In this document: positions 1-7,294 of the stretch, one piece after another
Layout: each line of letters opens with the position of its first letter
How positions within the stretch are numbered: the stretch's first letter is position 1
The notes under the pieces: model-generated
Told to the model about the DNA's origin: nothing
The model's database searches: none
What the model saw: only the letters and a program-made list of their open reading frames with translations
Made by a program: the position numbers and the translations under genes
NCBI GenBank assembly: GCA_964477295.1
Contig: CAYZEZ010000093.1
Span: 1-15,845 of the forward strand
DNA from: CAYZEZ01 sp964477295
GTDB lineage: Bacteria; Bacteroidota; Bacteroidia; Bacteroidales; SM23-62
Length of the DNA: 15,845 nt
Direction: 5' to 3'

Positions 1-986
1 AATACAAGAATGTAACTGAAAATGCACTTTATTGTATCTATGTGGAAGCTGAGAATAAAAATTTCCTGACTTCCACATCAAACCGGTTATGCATAAATAC
101 CAACAGGTCGTTAGCCCCTTCTTTTATCAATGCGGATTATGCCACTGTGACGCTGGAGGGGGATATACAGCTTTCATTTACCTATGATCCCAATACACAG
201 CTAAATAGGTTTGAACTATTCTTAGGAAACACAAAGGATAAGGTCATTATCGGTATCGCAGATTTTAACAATGAAACATCTGGAAACATTGTATATACTC
301 ACGACGTTTTTAAGTTAGACCAGCCAGCCTTCTACAAGCTGGCTGCCGTTGACCTCTGTCCGGAACGTAACCCGGTAATGTATTCCAATGTAGCCAGTAG
401 CATCGTACTCACCGCAACTGAAAATAACCTGCTGGTTCAGCTCGACTGGACGGAATACAGTTCCTGGTTGGGAGGAGTGGACAGGTACTACCTGAACAGG
501 TTAACCGACAATGAATCCGTTGAGGTGATAGATAGTTTTTCCCCGGAAGTAAGGACCGCCTCGGATAATATTGCCCTCTTAATCTCTGATGACCAAATAG
601 TGAGTGATCAGATCTGCTATTTTATAAGGGCTGTGGAAGGGACAGGTAATCCGCATGGTATACGTGGAAGCAGTCAAAGCAATATCGCCTGCATTTCAAT
701 CTCACCGGAAATAAATATGCCCAATGCCTTTACACCGGATGGTAATGGAATTAACGACCATATAAAACCTAAATTAACCTTCAGGCCCAAAGAATATTTG
801 TTCCTCGTTACAGACAGATGGGGATCACGCGTTTTTGAATCAACCGATCCGGATGCTTATTGGTCGGGGGATATCATGGGAGGTAAAAAGGCTCCGGAAG
901 GGGTGTATGTATATTACCTGAAAATAACCACTACCGCTGGTCTTGTTTTCGAGAAAAGGGGACACCTCACCTTATTCTATCCCTAG
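1..986 (+). CDS. C-terminal part of a secreted protein with a gliding-motility/T9SS type-B sorting domain (5' end outside window)
   Basis: The reading frame is open from the left edge (codons from base 3), so the GTG at 42 is unlikely to be the true start and about 327 C-terminal residues are visible. The last ~90 residues match the gliding motility-associated C-terminal family: PNAFTPDGNGINDH near the domain start, then DRWGSRVFES, YWSGD and APEGVYVYYLKI. In Bacteroidota this domain directs export through the type IX secretion system and attachment to, or release from, the cell surface. Upstream are at least two, perhaps three, FnIII-like beta units, each ending in a pattern like YxVxAxE...S..SN..C. 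The passenger function cannot be told without the N-terminus. The gene is followed by an 87-nt gap and an unrelated gene. The family call is firm; the biological role is unknown. Confidence 0.85.
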   Translation, partial: YKNVTENALYCIYVEAENKNFLTSTSNRLCINTNRSLAPSFINADYATVTLEGDIQLSFTYDPNTQLNRFELFLGNTKDKVIIGIADFNNETSGNIVYTHDVFKLDQPAFYKLAAVDLCPERNPVMYSNVASSIVLTATENNLLVQLDWTEYSSWLGGVDRYYLNRLTDNESVEVIDSFSPEVRTASDNIALLISDDQIVSDQICYFIRAVEGTGNPHGIRGSSQSNIACISISPEINMPNAFTPDGNGINDHIKPKLTFRPKEYLFLVTDRWGSRVFESTDPDAYWSGDIMGGKKAPEGVYVYYLKITTTAGLVFEKRGHLTLFYP

Positions 987-1042
987 ACCGCATAATCCCT
1001 TCAGAGACCTGACTGAATAACCTGTTTTCCCTAAAAATTAAT

Positions 1043-1050
1043 TAATTTTG
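1043..1050 (+). promoter_or_regulatory. Candidate Bacteroidota -7 box upstream of rel
   Basis: TAATTTTG matches the Bacteroidota primary-sigma -7 consensus TAnnTTTG exactly and lies 23 bases upstream of the rel start codon. That would give a very short leader of roughly 17 nt. No clear TTTG -33 element is present at the usual distance, so the support rests on the -7 box alone. In AT-rich sequence such matches also arise by chance. Confidence 0.4.
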
Positions 1051-1073
1051 TAGATTCGGACACGGAAGAAGAA

Positions 1074-3317
1074 ATGAGCATACTGACCAAAACAGAAGAC
1101 AATCTTATTCAAGCTCAGTTCGAGGATCTTTTAAACCATTGCACAAGGTGCGAGGGTAAAACGGATCAGCGGATGATCAGGAAGGCTTTTAAGTTTGCCT
1201 ATGAGGCCCATAAAGGGATGCGGAGAAAATCAGGAGAGCCCTATATCCTTCATCCGATTGCTGTTGCCAAGATTGCTACTACTGAAATATCACTAGGTGC
1301 TACATCGGTAATCTGTGCGCTGCTGCACGATGTAGTGGAGGATACCGACTATACTCTTGAGGATATTGAAAACAATTTTGGGAAAAAAGTAGCTTCAATT
1401 ATTGACGGACTGACCAAAATTTCCGATGTATTTGATAAAAAAAGCTCCTTGCAGGCTGAGAATTTCAGGAAAATGCTCATGACCCTGTCTGACGATGTCA
1501 GGGTGATCCTGATCAAGCTGGGCGACAGGTTACATAATATGCGCACCCTCGATTCCCTCCCACCAAACAAACAGATCAAGATGTCAGGGGAAACGATATA
1601 CCTCTATGCACCTCTTGCCCATCGCCTGGGTCTTTATGCAATAAAAACAGAATTGGAAGACCTGAGCCTGAAATACAGGTATCCGAAAATATATAATGAT
1701 ATCGTTGCCAAGGTTAAAGACAATGAGAAGAGAAGGCAGCTGATTATTAATAATTTTGCTCTTCCCATCATCCAGAAAATGGAACAGGCCGGATTTACCT
1801 TTGATATTTCGGGCAGGCCCAAGTCAATCTATTCTATCTGGAACAAAATGCAGCATAAAAATGTACCTTTCGAAGAAGTGTATGATTTGCTGGCTATCCG
1901 TATCATCTTTGATCCTCTTCCAAAGATTCCCGAAAAAACACAGTGCTGGAGTATTTACTCTCTTATCACGGACACATATATGCCCAAACCCGACCGGATC
2001 AGGGATTGGGTTTCAACTCCCAAGGCTAATGGATATGAGGCGTTACATGTAACCGTCATGGGACCACATGGAAAATGGGTTGAAGTACAGATCCGCAGTA
2101 AACGGATGGACGAAATTGCAGAACGGGGTTTTGCCGCACATTACCGGTATAAACAATCAGGGGAGCAGGGCAGCCTGGAACTGGATAACTGGATTAACAA
2201 GATCCGGGAAATGCTTGAAAATCCTAATGCAAATGCCCTGGAATTCCTTGATGAATTCAAACTCAACCTCTTTTCTTCTGAGATACACATATTTACACCA
2301 AAAGGCCAGATCAAATCACTTCCCAAGGGATCGACCGCCCTGGATTTTGCATATGATATCCACACCGAAATCGGCAACCAGGCTATAGGTGCCAAGATCA
2401 ACCATAAACTGGTTCCATTGAACCAGGTCCTGACCAGCGGGGACCAGGTCGAGATCCTTACCTCCGACAGCCAGAAAGCAAGGGGTGACTGGCTGCATTA
2501 CGTACATACAGCTAAAGCAAAATCTGCCATTAAATCAGCAGTAAAAGCGGAAGTTAAAAACAGGATTGAAAAAGGGAAGCAAACACTGGAGGAAAAACTT
2601 AATGAATTTGGATTAAAACCAAGTTCGCGGATTTTCAAGAAACTTATTCCTGCCTATGAAGTAGTCTCAAAGGATGAATTATACAGCAAGATCGGAAGTG
2701 GAATGTTGTCACTGGATGATCTTAAAAAAGTCCTGAAAAAGAATACTAAAAATAAATGGATCCGATACTGGGAACTCCAGTTTGGACTTTCCTCCAAAAC
2801 AAAAAAGGAGCCCATAAAGAAACCCGCAACTACTGTGCGAAACACAAGGGATCCCAAGTCGGCCTTTGTTATCAGGGAAAATCTCGACGATGTTGAGGAA
2901 GACTATTTACTGGCCAGGTGCTGTAACCCTATCCCCGGTGACAATGTTATTGGCTATAAAAACCAGGAGGGATCTACCATTATCCATAAAGCCAACTGCT
3001 CTAACGTCATCAAACTTTCGTCAAGTCATGCAAACAGGATCATTGCTGCCAAATGGACCACTCATAAGTTACTATCCTATCTGACCAGGATAGAAATAAA
3101 CGGAGTCGACAAATTTGGTATCTATAACCATATTACAACAATTATTTCCAAAGAGCTCTCCGTGAACATGAGAAACATAAACCTCGCCAGCCATGATGGT
3201 ATTTTCGAAGGAACCATCGACCTGTATGTTCACAATACTGCTGACCTGAACAATTTAATAATGAATTTGATTAAGATCAAAGGGGTTGAATCTGTTAACC
3301 GTATGGAAACAAATTAA
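1074..3317 (+). CDS. rel: Bifunctional (p)ppGpp synthetase/hydrolase, RelA/SpoT (Rel) family
   Basis: Makes and degrades the alarmone (p)ppGpp, which adjusts transcription, translation and nucleotide metabolism to starvation; cytosolic and ribosome-associated. All long-RSH domains are present in order. The N-terminal HD hydrolase has HDVVED at residues 85-90. The synthetase domain spans about 245-365 (RPKSIYSIWNKM near 247, YDLLAIRII, RIRDWVSTPKANGYEALH near 309, VEVQIRSKRMDEIAE). The TGS domain is about 402-465 (EIHIFTPKG). The conserved-cysteine region has C616, C617 and C642, and a C-terminal ACT domain covers about 672-747. At 747 residues it is full length. An intact HDxxED and a basic RxRD-type synthetase motif suggest both activities, not a synthetase-only RelA. 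The start ATG follows a purine-rich GGAAGAAGAA, a plausible ribosome-binding stretch. A fur-family gene follows after 86 nt. Confidence 0.95.
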   Translation: MSILTKTEDNLIQAQFEDLLNHCTRCEGKTDQRMIRKAFKFAYEAHKGMRRKSGEPYILHPIAVAKIATTEISLGATSVICALLHDVVEDTDYTLEDIENNFGKKVASIIDGLTKISDVFDKKSSLQAENFRKMLMTLSDDVRVILIKLGDRLHNMRTLDSLPPNKQIKMSGETIYLYAPLAHRLGLYAIKTELEDLSLKYRYPKIYNDIVAKVKDNEKRRQLIINNFALPIIQKMEQAGFTFDISGRPKSIYSIWNKMQHKNVPFEEVYDLLAIRIIFDPLPKIPEKTQCWSIYSLITDTYMPKPDRIRDWVSTPKANGYEALHVTVMGPHGKWVEVQIRSKRMDEIAERGFAAHYRYKQSGEQGSLELDNWINKIREMLENPNANALEFLDEFKLNLFSSEIHIFTPKGQIKSLPKGSTALDFAYDIHTEIGNQAIGAKINHKLVPLNQVLTSGDQVEILTSDSQKARGDWLHYVHTAKAKSAIKSAVKAEVKNRIEKGKQTLEEKLNEFGLKPSSRIFKKLIPAYEVVSKDELYSKIGSGMLSLDDLKKVLKKNTKNKWIRYWELQFGLSSKTKKEPIKKPATTVRNTRDPKSAFVIRENLDDVEEDYLLARCCNPIPGDNVIGYKNQEGSTIIHKANCSNVIKLSSSHANRIIAAKWTTHKLLSYLTRIEINGVDKFGIYNHITTIISKELSVNMRNINLASHDGIFEGTIDLYVHNTADLNNLIMNLIKIKGVESVNRMETN

Positions 3318-3368
3318 TTTATTCTTTAAATTTGGACTTAATTCATTTTAAATTAAGAAAAAGTTGTA

Positions 3369-3376
3369 TATTTTTG
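3369..3376 (+). promoter_or_regulatory. Candidate Bacteroidota -7 box upstream of the Fur-family gene
   Basis: TATTTTTG fits TAnnTTTG and lies 27 bases before the fur-family ATG. A TTTG at 3331-3334 is too far upstream (34-nt gap) to serve as the -33 element. The box suggests that the regulator may have its own promoter in addition to any read-through from rel. Confidence 0.35.
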
Positions 3377-3403
3377 AGTTTCTATTTTTAATTAGTCTAA
3401 GTT

Positions 3404-3856
3404 ATGGTAAACGATGATACCAAAGAAACCGTAAAGAAAATTTTTACGGAATACCTGGAGAAGAAGGGCCATAGAAAGACGCCGGAAAGATACGCTATCC
3501 TGGAAGAGATTTATTCACGTGACGGTCATTTCGACATTGAGTCACTATATATCTTCATGAAGAATAAAAACTACCGCGTAAGCAGGGCCACCTTATACAA
3601 CACAATTGAATTATTATTAGACTGTAATCTCGTCGTTAAACATCAATTCGGAAAAAACATTGCACAATTTGAAAAAGCTTACCACTGTATGCAGCATGAT
3701 CATCTGATAGATGTAGATACCGGGAAAGTCATTGAATTTTGTGACCCCAGGATTGATGAAATCATCAAGACTGCCTGTGAACTAAACAATTTCAATCCTT
3801 CACATCATTCACTTTATATTTATGGTACCTCAAAAGAGGGACATGATGACAAATAA
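3404..3856 (+). CDS. Fur-family metal-responsive transcriptional regulator lacking the structural-zinc cysteines
   Basis: A 150-residue protein of normal Fur length. The N-terminal winged helix carries the family's RKTPERYAILEEIY and YRVSRATLYNTIELL (recognition helix) stretches. The C-terminal dimerisation/metal domain has HDHL at 98-101, GKVIEFCDP and the HHSLYIYG strand. The metal ligands of the HxH site appear present. However, the CxxC that normally follows HDHLI is replaced by D103-x-x-T106, and the C-terminal CxxC seen in many Fur proteins is also absent. The protein would therefore not hold a Cys4 structural zinc. The start is well bounded: an in-frame TAA sits two codons upstream. 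It could be Fur, Zur, PerR or Mur by specificity; the sequence does not decide. It lies between rel and purA, 112 nt before purA. Confidence 0.88.
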   Translation: MVNDDTKETVKKIFTEYLEKKGHRKTPERYAILEEIYSRDGHFDIESLYIFMKNKNYRVSRATLYNTIELLLDCNLVVKHQFGKNIAQFEKAYHCMQHDHLIDVDTGKVIEFCDPRIDEIIKTACELNNFNPSHHSLYIYGTSKEGHDDK

Positions 3857-3968
3857 TCTTTTGCAGTGCCTTCCGGATTTCATTCCATTTTTTATTCAAA
3901 AAATTATTACCTTCACTCGCCGTATATTCATTTCGTATTCTATCAGAAAATCAAATTAATTTAAACGT

Positions 3969-5234
3969 ATGAAAGCAGACGTATTATTAGGCCTTCAATG
4001 GGGAGATGAAGGTAAGGGTAAGCTGGTTGATGTTTTCACTCCACAGTATGATGTGATCGCTCGCTTTCAGGGTGGGCCTAACGCTGGACATACACTGGAA
4101 TTCAATAACATAAAACACGTTACCCACAATATACCCTCAGGAATTTTCCGGGAAGATAGTGTAAACATAATCGGCAATGGAGTGGTACTTGATCCGGGGA
4201 CATTTAAGCAAGAAATCGATGAGATCACGAAACTGGGAGTTGACCTGACTAACCGATTGCTTGTGTCAATGAAAGCACACCTGATCATGCCCACGCACCG
4301 TATACTGGATGCTGCTTCTGAGGCATCTAAAGGAAAAACGAAAATTGGTTCAACATTGAGGGGAATTACCCCAACCTATATGGATAAGACCGGCCGGAAC
4401 GGACTCCGGGCAGGTGATATTATCAGTGATAAATTTCGCGAAAAGTATGAGTTCCTGACAAAAAAGCACCAGGATATTCTCAGACAATACGATTTTGAAT
4501 ACGATCTTGCGGAATATGAAAAAGGCTGGTATGAAGGCATTGAAGCTATAAAGAAATTCCAGCTGGTTAATAGTGAGTACGTAATTAATCAATATTTATC
4601 GGATGGTAAAAGTGTGCTGGCTGAAGGGGCGCAGGGAACCATGCTCGATATTGATTTCGGATCATACCCCTATGTCACCTCTTCCAATACAATAAGTGCG
4701 GGAGCATGCACAGGCCTTGGTATTCCACCCAACAGGATTGGAGAAGTCATGGGAGTTTTTAAAGCGTATTGTACCCGTGTTGGCAGTGGCCCGTTTCCGA
4801 CAGAATTGACAGGTGAAACCGGTGAGGACCTGCGCAAGCATGGTGTCGAATACGGAGCAACAACCGGACGGCCGCGAAGGTGCGGATGGCTCGACCTCGT
4901 TGCATTGAATTACGCTATTATGCTTGACGGCGTAACTCAACTATACATGACAAAAGCTGATGTATTATCCAATTTTAAAGAGATCAATATCTGTACCGGA
5001 TATATGGTGAATGGTGAATATACCGATCAATGGCCTTATGAAATAAAACAGAAGATTGAACCTGTGTACTCAACATTGCCTTCATGGAATACAGACATTA
5101 CCCATATCAGGAAACACACAGATCTGCCAAAAGAACTGGTAGATTATATACGCTTCATCGAAGATAAAACAGGTGTTCCTGTAATGGTGGTGGGTGTCGG
5201 ACCCGATCGCGAACAGCTCATAGAATTACCGTAA
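3969..5234 (+). CDS. purA: Adenylosuccinate synthetase
   Basis: Catalyses IMP + aspartate + GTP to adenylosuccinate, the first committed step from IMP to AMP; cytosolic homodimer. The 421-residue product is full length. Visible signatures are the N-terminal GTP-binding loop GDEGKGK (residues 12-18, with catalytic D13), GGPNAGHT with catalytic H41, a GSTLRGITPTYMDKTGR region that matches the IMP-binding loop, EGAQGTMLDIDFGSYPYVT, and RRCGWLDLVAL for IMP/aspartate binding. D13 and H41 fall at the same numbers as in E. coli PurA. The start places GDEGKGK at the normal distance from the N-terminus. It follows the Fur-family gene and is closed downstream by two hairpins. Regulation is not evident from the sequence; (p)ppGpp inhibits PurA in some bacteria, which makes the nearby rel gene notable. 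Confidence 0.97.
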   Translation: MKADVLLGLQWGDEGKGKLVDVFTPQYDVIARFQGGPNAGHTLEFNNIKHVTHNIPSGIFREDSVNIIGNGVVLDPGTFKQEIDEITKLGVDLTNRLLVSMKAHLIMPTHRILDAASEASKGKTKIGSTLRGITPTYMDKTGRNGLRAGDIISDKFREKYEFLTKKHQDILRQYDFEYDLAEYEKGWYEGIEAIKKFQLVNSEYVINQYLSDGKSVLAEGAQGTMLDIDFGSYPYVTSSNTISAGACTGLGIPPNRIGEVMGVFKAYCTRVGSGPFPTELTGETGEDLRKHGVEYGATTGRPRRCGWLDLVALNYAIMLDGVTQLYMTKADVLSNFKEINICTGYMVNGEYTDQWPYEIKQKIEPVYSTLPSWNTDITHIRKHTDLPKELVDYIRFIEDKTGVPVMVVGVGPDREQLIELP

Positions 5235-5237
5235 AAG

Positions 5238-5297
5238 ATCCTGAAATATATTCAGGATGACTTATTGAGCAATGTCATTCCGAACATGTTTCGGAAT
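5238..5297 (+). repeat. Two tandem 8-bp hairpins after purA; possible terminator and dispersed palindromic repeat
   Basis: Hairpin 1 is ATCCTGAA (5238-5245), loop ATATA, TTCAGGAT (5251-5258), beginning 4 nt after the purA stop. Hairpin 2 is ATTCCGAA (5277-5284), loop CATGT, TTCGGAAT (5290-5297). Both stems are perfect. A T-rich run (eight consecutive T at about 5315-5322) follows hairpin 2 after roughly 17 nt, too distant for a textbook intrinsic terminator. From memory, the second hairpin with its flanks resembles palindromic intergenic sequences that recur in Bacteroidota genomes; that is an inference, since no second copy exists in this window. The rest of the 151-nt gap to 5385 is AT-rich with no other feature I can support. 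Confidence 0.5.
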
Positions 5298-5385
5298 CTA
5301 TCCCTTCAATATTATTTTTTTTCTTAATTTGGTGGTAATACTTACACTACCATCTGTTCCGTTTTGTTAAACTAAAAAACAATAA

Positions 5386-7287
5386 ATGAAAACCTTGAAT
5401 CACCTGTTTGAGACCAGTGTAGAAAAATACACTAAGAATATTTTTATACTGGAAAAGAAAACTACTGAATACAAGGGATATACGTATAAACAAATACGCC
5501 AGGAAGTTCATGATTTTGCAGCCGGATTGATGAAAATCGGAATAAAAAAAGGCGACAGGATGGCCCTAATTTCAGAAGGAAGAAAAAATTGGCCTGTGGC
5601 TGAATTAGGCATCCTTTATGCCGGCGCTATTAATGTCCCCCTGTCTACTAAGCTGGAGGAACTTTCAGAAATTAAATTCAGGCTTGACCATTCCGATACA
5701 AGGATGATAATCGTATCAGGCAACCAGGCTAAAAAATTCAAGGATTTAAAAAATCAGATCTCTACCCTTGAAAAGGTCATCCATATGGATCCCGTGGAAG
5801 AACCGGATGAAAAAGACTTGCAGTGGGATGATATAGTCAAACTGGGACAGGAATTCCTTGAAAAGAATCTCGATCGGTTCGAAGAGAGATGGCTCTCTGT
5901 GCAACCCGACGATTATGCCAACATTTGTTATACATCAGGAACTACTGCAGATCCAAAGGGAATTATCTTAAGTCACCGGAATTATGTTGCCAATGTCGAG
6001 CAGGCAAGGAGCGTAATGCCGGTACCGGAATGGTATACCACACTGCTTACCTTGCCATGGGATCATGCATTTGCCCATACTGCAGGTATCTATACCATCA
6101 TGTCGGCAGGAGCCAGTATTGCTGCGGTTCAACTGGGCAAGAACTATATTGAAACACTTAAAAATTTCAAAATTAATATGCTGGAGATCAAACCGGTGTT
6201 TTTCCTTAGTGCACCTGCACACTCCAAGAATTTCAAAAAAAATATTGAAGCCGGGATCCGCGAAAAAGGAAAATTCATCGAGAAACTATTTAATCATGCC
6301 CTCAGAATTTCCTACTCATATAACAGGTTGGGATTCGACCGTGGAAAAGGACTGCAAATATTAAAGAAGCCATTACTGGCTCTTTACGATAAAATTATCT
6401 TTAAAAAGATCAGGGAAGAAGGATTTGGCGGCCGGCTGAAATTTTTTGTTGGTGGAGCTGCTTTACTTGATCTCGACCTGCAACGTTTCTTCTATGCAAT
6501 TGGTATACCCATATTCCAGGGTTACGGTTTGACTGAGGCTTCTCCGGTTATATCAGGGAACTCTGAAGCCAGGCATAAATTAGGCACTTCAGGATACCTG
6601 GTAACCGACCTGGAACTTAAGATCTGCGATGAAGAAGGGAATAAACTGCCCGTTGGTGAAAAAGGTGAAATAGTTATAAAAGGAGAAAATGTCATGGCAG
6701 GTTACTGGAAAAATGAAGAGGCTACGAAAGAAGTCCTGAAAAATGGATGGCTCCATACGGGTGACATGGGCTATATGGATGAAGACGGGTTCCTCTATGT
6801 GCTGGGTAGATTTAAATGCCTGCTGATATCAGATGATGGCGAGAAATTCAGTCCTGAAGGAATCGAGGAAGACATGACCATCAATTGCACCTTCGTCGAT
6901 CAATGTATGATGTACAACAACCAGCAACCTTATTCGGTGATCCTGGTAGTTCCGAATAAGGAAGCCATGAACCGATGGCTTGCCGGCCAGAACATGAGTC
7001 TTGATGCTGATGAAGGCAGAAAACTGGCCCTGAAAGAACTGGAGGCCCAAATCAGGGAATACAGGAAAGGTGGAAAATACGATGACCGTTTCCCGCAAAG
7101 ATGGCTCCCCGCAGCCATTGGCATACTGCCTGAATCATTTACAGAGGAAAACCAGTTGCTGAACAGCACACTTAAAATGGTTCGAGGCAAAATCACCGAT
7201 AAATACAATGAACTGATTGAATATATGTATACCCCTGATGCTAAAAATATAACCAATGATAACAACTTGAAAAACATCAACAACTAA
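5386..7287 (+). CDS. AMP-forming long-chain acyl-CoA synthetase (ANL superfamily)
   Basis: Activates a carboxylic acid, probably a long-chain fatty acid, first to an acyl-adenylate and then to acyl-CoA, feeding lipid synthesis or degradation; cytosolic or membrane-associated. The 633-residue product shows the full ANL core: P-loop YTSGTTADPKGI (182-193), GYGLTEASPV from 379, HTGDMGYMDEDG with ribose-binding D460, and the hinge GRFK (474-477). The A10 stretch STLKMVR supplies the likely adenylation lysine K597. The long N-terminal domain and the LPWDHAFAHTAG stretch fit the long-chain acyl-CoA ligase branch better than acetyl-CoA synthetase. Chain-length preference cannot be read from the sequence, so no symbol is given. 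The next gene begins 7 nt after its stop, so the two are probably co-transcribed. Confidence 0.9.
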   Translation: MKTLNHLFETSVEKYTKNIFILEKKTTEYKGYTYKQIRQEVHDFAAGLMKIGIKKGDRMALISEGRKNWPVAELGILYAGAINVPLSTKLEELSEIKFRLDHSDTRMIIVSGNQAKKFKDLKNQISTLEKVIHMDPVEEPDEKDLQWDDIVKLGQEFLEKNLDRFEERWLSVQPDDYANICYTSGTTADPKGIILSHRNYVANVEQARSVMPVPEWYTTLLTLPWDHAFAHTAGIYTIMSAGASIAAVQLGKNYIETLKNFKINMLEIKPVFFLSAPAHSKNFKKNIEAGIREKGKFIEKLFNHALRISYSYNRLGFDRGKGLQILKKPLLALYDKIIFKKIREEGFGGRLKFFVGGAALLDLDLQRFFYAIGIPIFQGYGLTEASPVISGNSEARHKLGTSGYLVTDLELKICDEEGNKLPVGEKGEIVIKGENVMAGYWKNEEATKEVLKNGWLHTGDMGYMDEDGFLYVLGRFKCLLISDDGEKFSPEGIEEDMTINCTFVDQCMMYNNQQPYSVILVVPNKEAMNRWLAGQNMSLDADEGRKLALKELEAQIREYRKGGKYDDRFPQRWLPAAIGILPESFTEENQLLNSTLKMVRGKITDKYNELIEYMYTPDAKNITNDNNLKNINN

Positions 7288-7294
7288 AACGATC

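Noticed and set aside
42..44. GTG at 42 as the true start of the first gene.
   Set aside because: The frame is open and protein-like to the window edge, upstream codons read as part of an FnIII-like repeat, and a T9SS cargo needs an N-terminal signal peptide that is absent here.
3337..3357. CTTAATT/AATTAAG hairpin between rel and the fur-family gene as a terminator.
   Set aside because: Seven pairs, mostly A-T, in AT-rich sequence with no following U-run. Expected by chance here.
5324..5331. TTAATTTG as a -7 promoter box for the acyl-CoA ligase.
   Set aside because: One mismatch at an important position (TT instead of TA) and no -33 TTTG at a proper distance.
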